NCBI RefSeq assembly: GCF_001428045.1
Contig: NZ_LMSD01000012.1
Coordinates: 944,735 to 1,008,734, forward strand
Length of the DNA stretch: 64,000 nt
Direction: 5' to 3'
Source: Paenibacillus sp. Soil750
Lineage (GTDB): Bacteria; Bacillota; Bacilli; Paenibacillales; NBRC-103111
The notes under the pieces were generated by a model. It searched no databases and had not been told where the DNA came from. It was given only the letters and a program-made list of their open reading frames with translations. This document shows, piece after piece, positions 61,606-64,000 of this stretch. Within the stretch, counting starts at the first letter, position 1; the number at the start of each line of letters is the position of its first letter. A program made the position numbers and the translations under genes.

Positions 61606-62142
61606 TCATTCTTCCTTCAGAAGACTCGCCATCTTCTTGTCGAGCTCCTTCGGTGAAAGCACATGAATAATTTCCCTGATCACGCCATTTTTATCAATAA
61701 GAAAGCTTGTAGGAATAGCGATCACGTTATAGGTATCGGCATTCGTCCCTTGTTTATCGAGCAGCACGGGAAACGGATACTGATAGGTGTCCACGAATTT
61801 TTTAATATTGTCCATTTTATCCCCGGGCGTCACATTCACCGCATAAAGATCGAATTTCCCCTCATATTTCTTATACAAATTCACAAGATCAGGCGCTTCT
61901 TCCTCACAAGGACCACACCAGGATGCCCAGAAGTTGACAAACATTGGCTTTTCACGAGGCCCGCCTACCGAATAGTCCTTCCCATCCAACCCTTGTAAGG
62001 TAAATGATGGAGCTAAGAAATTCACCTTTGCCGCTTGCTCACTTGGCATCAGGGTTTGTTTATCTTCATTACGTACATTCTGATAAATCGCAAAGCCCGC
62101 CAATAAAACGACGAAAGCGATCACGATGAGATTCTTCTTCAC
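61606..62142 (-). CDS. ResA/TlpA-like thiol-disulfide oxidoreductase
   Basis: About 178 residues from a GTG at 62142 with GGAGG 8 nt upstream. A membrane anchor (LIVIAFVVLLAGFAIY) precedes an extracytoplasmic thioredoxin domain with active site WASWCGPCEEEAPD, and the cis-proline loop VIAIPTSF. Length and order match ResA, which reduces apocytochrome c for haem attachment, but cytochrome-maturation genes are not adjacent, so another client is possible. The gene stands alone. Confidence 0.88.
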   Translation of the reverse strand: MKKNLIVIAFVVLLAGFAIYQNVRNEDKQTLMPSEQAAKVNFLAPSFTLQGLDGKDYSVGGPREKPMFVNFWASWCGPCEEEAPDLVNLYKKYEGKFDLYAVNVTPGDKMDNIKKFVDTYQYPFPVLLDKQGTNADTYNVIAIPTSFLIDKNGVIREIIHVLSPKELDKKMASLLKEE

Positions 62143-62271
62143 AGTATCAACCTCCACTCCCTCTATATTATCTCCAAATTAGCGAAAATTCCAACATCAC
62201 AATCCTGAAGTATGCTTTCACCCTATTAGGGAAAAGTAAACGTACTCTTTGCAATGAAAGGAACTAGTGAA

Positions 62272-63582
62272 ATGAAACAAGCTGCCGCGAAAACGAGAGG
62301 TAAAAAACCGCTCAATAAAATGAGAATTTACGAGCATGAAGAAGAAGCCGCATCTAATAATAAAAAGACAAACACGGACGAGAAAGGAAGCGTTTGGCAG
62401 TACCTCGCACTTGCCTCCATCCCCTTGGTGCTTGTCCTTGGCAATTCTATGCTTGTCCCGATTCTGCCAGATTTGCAAGAGAAAATGAACATCTCACGCT
62501 TTCAAAGTTCACTCATCATCACTTTATTTTCACTGACCGCAGGACTTATCATTCCGATATCCGGTTATTTATCTGATCACTTCACACGCAAGAGTGTTAT
62601 CATCCCCTCGCTTATCATATACGGTGCCGCAGGGGTTCTAGCAGGGCTTGGCGCCGTTTGGAACTCTTATCCTATACTTATAGCTTCCAGAGCTATACAA
62701 GGCCTCGGAGCCGCGGGTACAGCCCCTATTGCCATGGCACTTGTTGGCGATATTTACAAGGGACCCAAGGCCAGCAAAGCCCTCGGACTCATTGAAGCCT
62801 CCAACGGAATCGGCAAAGTTGTGAGTCCTATTCTTGGTTCTCTATTAGCGCTAATTATTTGGTTTGCACCTTTTTTTGCTTTTCCACTTTTTTGTTTACT
62901 CGCTCTGCTAGCTGTTATTTTCATGATCAAAGAACCCGCCAAAGAGAAAGAAGCTGAACCACTTAAGCTCTATTTGAAGCAAATTAGAACCATTCTCAAA
63001 AGTAAAGGTCATTGGCTAATTCCCGCCTTTATTGCTGGTTCGATCACCTTATTCATATTATTCGGCGTGCTTTTCTACCTCTCACAGATTTTGGAAGAAA
63101 AACCCTACAACATTGAAGGCGTACGCAAAGGCCTTATCCTTGCAATCCCGTTACTCTGCCTCGTCATTACCTCTTATACTACAGGTGCGAAAATCAAACA
63201 AAATGGCAAGCTCATGCGCTGGCTCATGAATATCGGACTTATAACCATGGTTGTATCCCTTGCCTTGGCTACATTTCTAAACGGGAACCTGTATGTCTTT
63301 ATTGGCTTATTGTCGCTCAGCGGGATAGGGACAGGACTCCTGCTCCCATGCCTAAACACACTCATTACCGGATCGGTAGAGCGTGAGCAACGCGGGATGA
63401 TTACTTCCCTCTATAATAGCTTACGATTTATTGGAGTCGCCTTCGGTCCTCCACTATTCGGTTGGCTCATGAGCATCTCACATAAGACACTCTTTATTAC
63501 GGTCGCCTCTTTATCACTTATTATGTTAGCCTTGGTGTTTTTCTTCATCAAACCCAAAGCAGAATTACAAAAACAAACATGA
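62272..63582 (+). CDS. MFS transporter, drug-efflux type
   Basis: About 436 residues from the ATG at 62272 (AAAGGAAC upstream); an in-frame ATG at 62254 has no ribosome site. A charged, Lys-rich tail of about 45 residues faces the cytoplasm. Then follow about 12 helices; the motif-A-like GYLSDHFTRKSV lies in the loop between helices 2 and 3, and the NSMLVPILPDLQ helix 1 is typical of the Bmr/TetA-like 12-helix exporters. Substrate unknown. It is followed by a JAMM protein gene 43 nt on. Confidence 0.87.
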   Translation: MKQAAAKTRGKKPLNKMRIYEHEEEAASNNKKTNTDEKGSVWQYLALASIPLVLVLGNSMLVPILPDLQEKMNISRFQSSLIITLFSLTAGLIIPISGYLSDHFTRKSVIIPSLIIYGAAGVLAGLGAVWNSYPILIASRAIQGLGAAGTAPIAMALVGDIYKGPKASKALGLIEASNGIGKVVSPILGSLLALIIWFAPFFAFPLFCLLALLAVIFMIKEPAKEKEAEPLKLYLKQIRTILKSKGHWLIPAFIAGSITLFILFGVLFYLSQILEEKPYNIEGVRKGLILAIPLLCLVITSYTTGAKIKQNGKLMRWLMNIGLITMVVSLALATFLNGNLYVFIGLLSLSGIGTGLLLPCLNTLITGSVEREQRGMITSLYNSLRFIGVAFGPPLFGWLMSISHKTLFITVASLSLIMLALVFFFIKPKAELQKQT

Positions 63583-63625
63583 TATACTAACCTCATATCC
63601 ATGCCATGTGAGGGAGTGAACGCAA

Positions 63626-64000
63626 GTGAGCATACATTTATCTAAAAAATCATATGACGAAATGATCTCACACAGTATACGCTCACTCCCTAACGAAGCA
63701 TGTGGCATCCTTATACAGGAAGCTTCTTTCTCATCGACAGATGAGTTACATATCCACACTTTTATCCCTCTTCCTAATCACGCGGCGCATCCAACACAGC
63801 AATTCGTCATCCATCCCATCGACATGATTCCCTACCTAACAGATCAACGTTGTACGATCGTCGGGATTTTTCATTCCCACCCCACAGCCGCATCAACCCC
63901 CTCTACCGAGGACCTCTTAACGCTCTGGCACACCATTCCCACCTACTGGATCCTTTCCCTGCAACACGAAGAGAAACCTGACCTCAAGGTCTATTCCCTA
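63626..64000 (+). CDS. JAMM/MPN metalloprotease, truncated by window edge
   Basis: The first 125 codons of a JAB1/MPN protein, starting at a GTG with GGGAG about 9 nt upstream. The metal-binding motif is complete: Glu24 in NEACGIL, then HSHPTAASTPSTED, which fits HxHx7Sx2D. Stand-alone bacterial JAMM proteins act as isopeptidases on ubiquitin-like small sulfur carriers such as ThiS or MoaD, in sulfur amino acid or cofactor pathways. Neighbours on the missing side cannot be seen. Confidence 0.85.
   Translation, partial: MSIHLSKKSYDEMISHSIRSLPNEACGILIQEASFSSTDELHIHTFIPLPNHAAHPTQQFVIHPIDMIPYLTDQRCTIVGIFHSHPTAASTPSTEDLLTLWHTIPTYWILSLQHEEKPDLKVYSL

Overview
The window looks like chromosome from a spore-forming member of the Bacillales, most probably Paenibacillus or a close relative. 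The reasons are: lipoprotein-type ABC sugar-binding proteins, S-layer-homology (SLH), copper-amine-oxidase-N and NHL surface modules, a YjcZ-like 27-residue sporulation peptide, AGGAGG ribosome sites, sigma-A type promoters, and two families of decayed intergenic repeats that look Paenibacillus-like. No rRNA, tRNA, CRISPR array or intact insertion sequence was seen. Most genes lie on the minus strand.

Layout. 1-1.5 kb: sugar ABC operon (start of a permease and the binding protein). 1.5-2.1 kb and 3.1-3.6 kb: gene-poor stretches with hairpins and dispersed repeats around a 2-hydroxyacid dehydrogenase. 3.6-4.6 kb: a sialidase-like/LamG gene that has lost its 5' end. 4.7-10 kb: threonine-aldolase-like enzyme, Rieske ferredoxin, amino-acid permease, TipA-type MerR regulator with a recognisable promoter, MATE exporter. 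10.1-13 kb: Gfo/Idh/MocA dehydrogenase and sugar isomerase, divergent from an AraC regulator. 13.1-21.5 kb: an RND pump locus (secreted repeat protein, adaptor, pump) next to an OmpR-type two-component system. An exact 11-bp tandem repeat, probably the response-regulator site, sits in front of the pump. 21.5-23.5 kb: queDEC for 7-cyano-7-deazaguanine (preQ0).

23.5-30.3 kb: nitroreductase, an acidic triple-repeat protein of unknown function, YjcZ-like peptide, TPR-glycosyltransferase overlapping a secreted protein, HAD phosphatase. 30.3-38.2 kb: a 2206-residue secreted mosaic protein behind an SLH lipoprotein broken by a one-base frameshift. 38.4-44.9 kb: housekeeping genes (RsuA-family, RsmF-family, thioredoxin-like, DUF309, small alarmone synthetase, pyrD). 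44-49.7 kb: GlcNAc-type PTS permease with a BglG-family antiterminator, then a second sugar ABC operon. 50-57.4 kb: L,D-transpeptidase, then a three-gene block of NHL/copper-amine-oxidase-N protein, FecR-domain protein and CHASE2 adenylate cyclase. 57.5-64 kb: ferredoxin, mobB, dinB, citramalate synthase, ResA-like thioredoxin, MFS exporter and the start of a JAMM metalloprotease.

Three loci stand out as possibly undescribed: the CHASE2-cyclase/FecR/NHL block, the RND pump with its attached secreted repeat protein and putative operator, and the surface-protein region at 26-38 kb. Functions are inferred from recognisable motifs only; no database search was possible.
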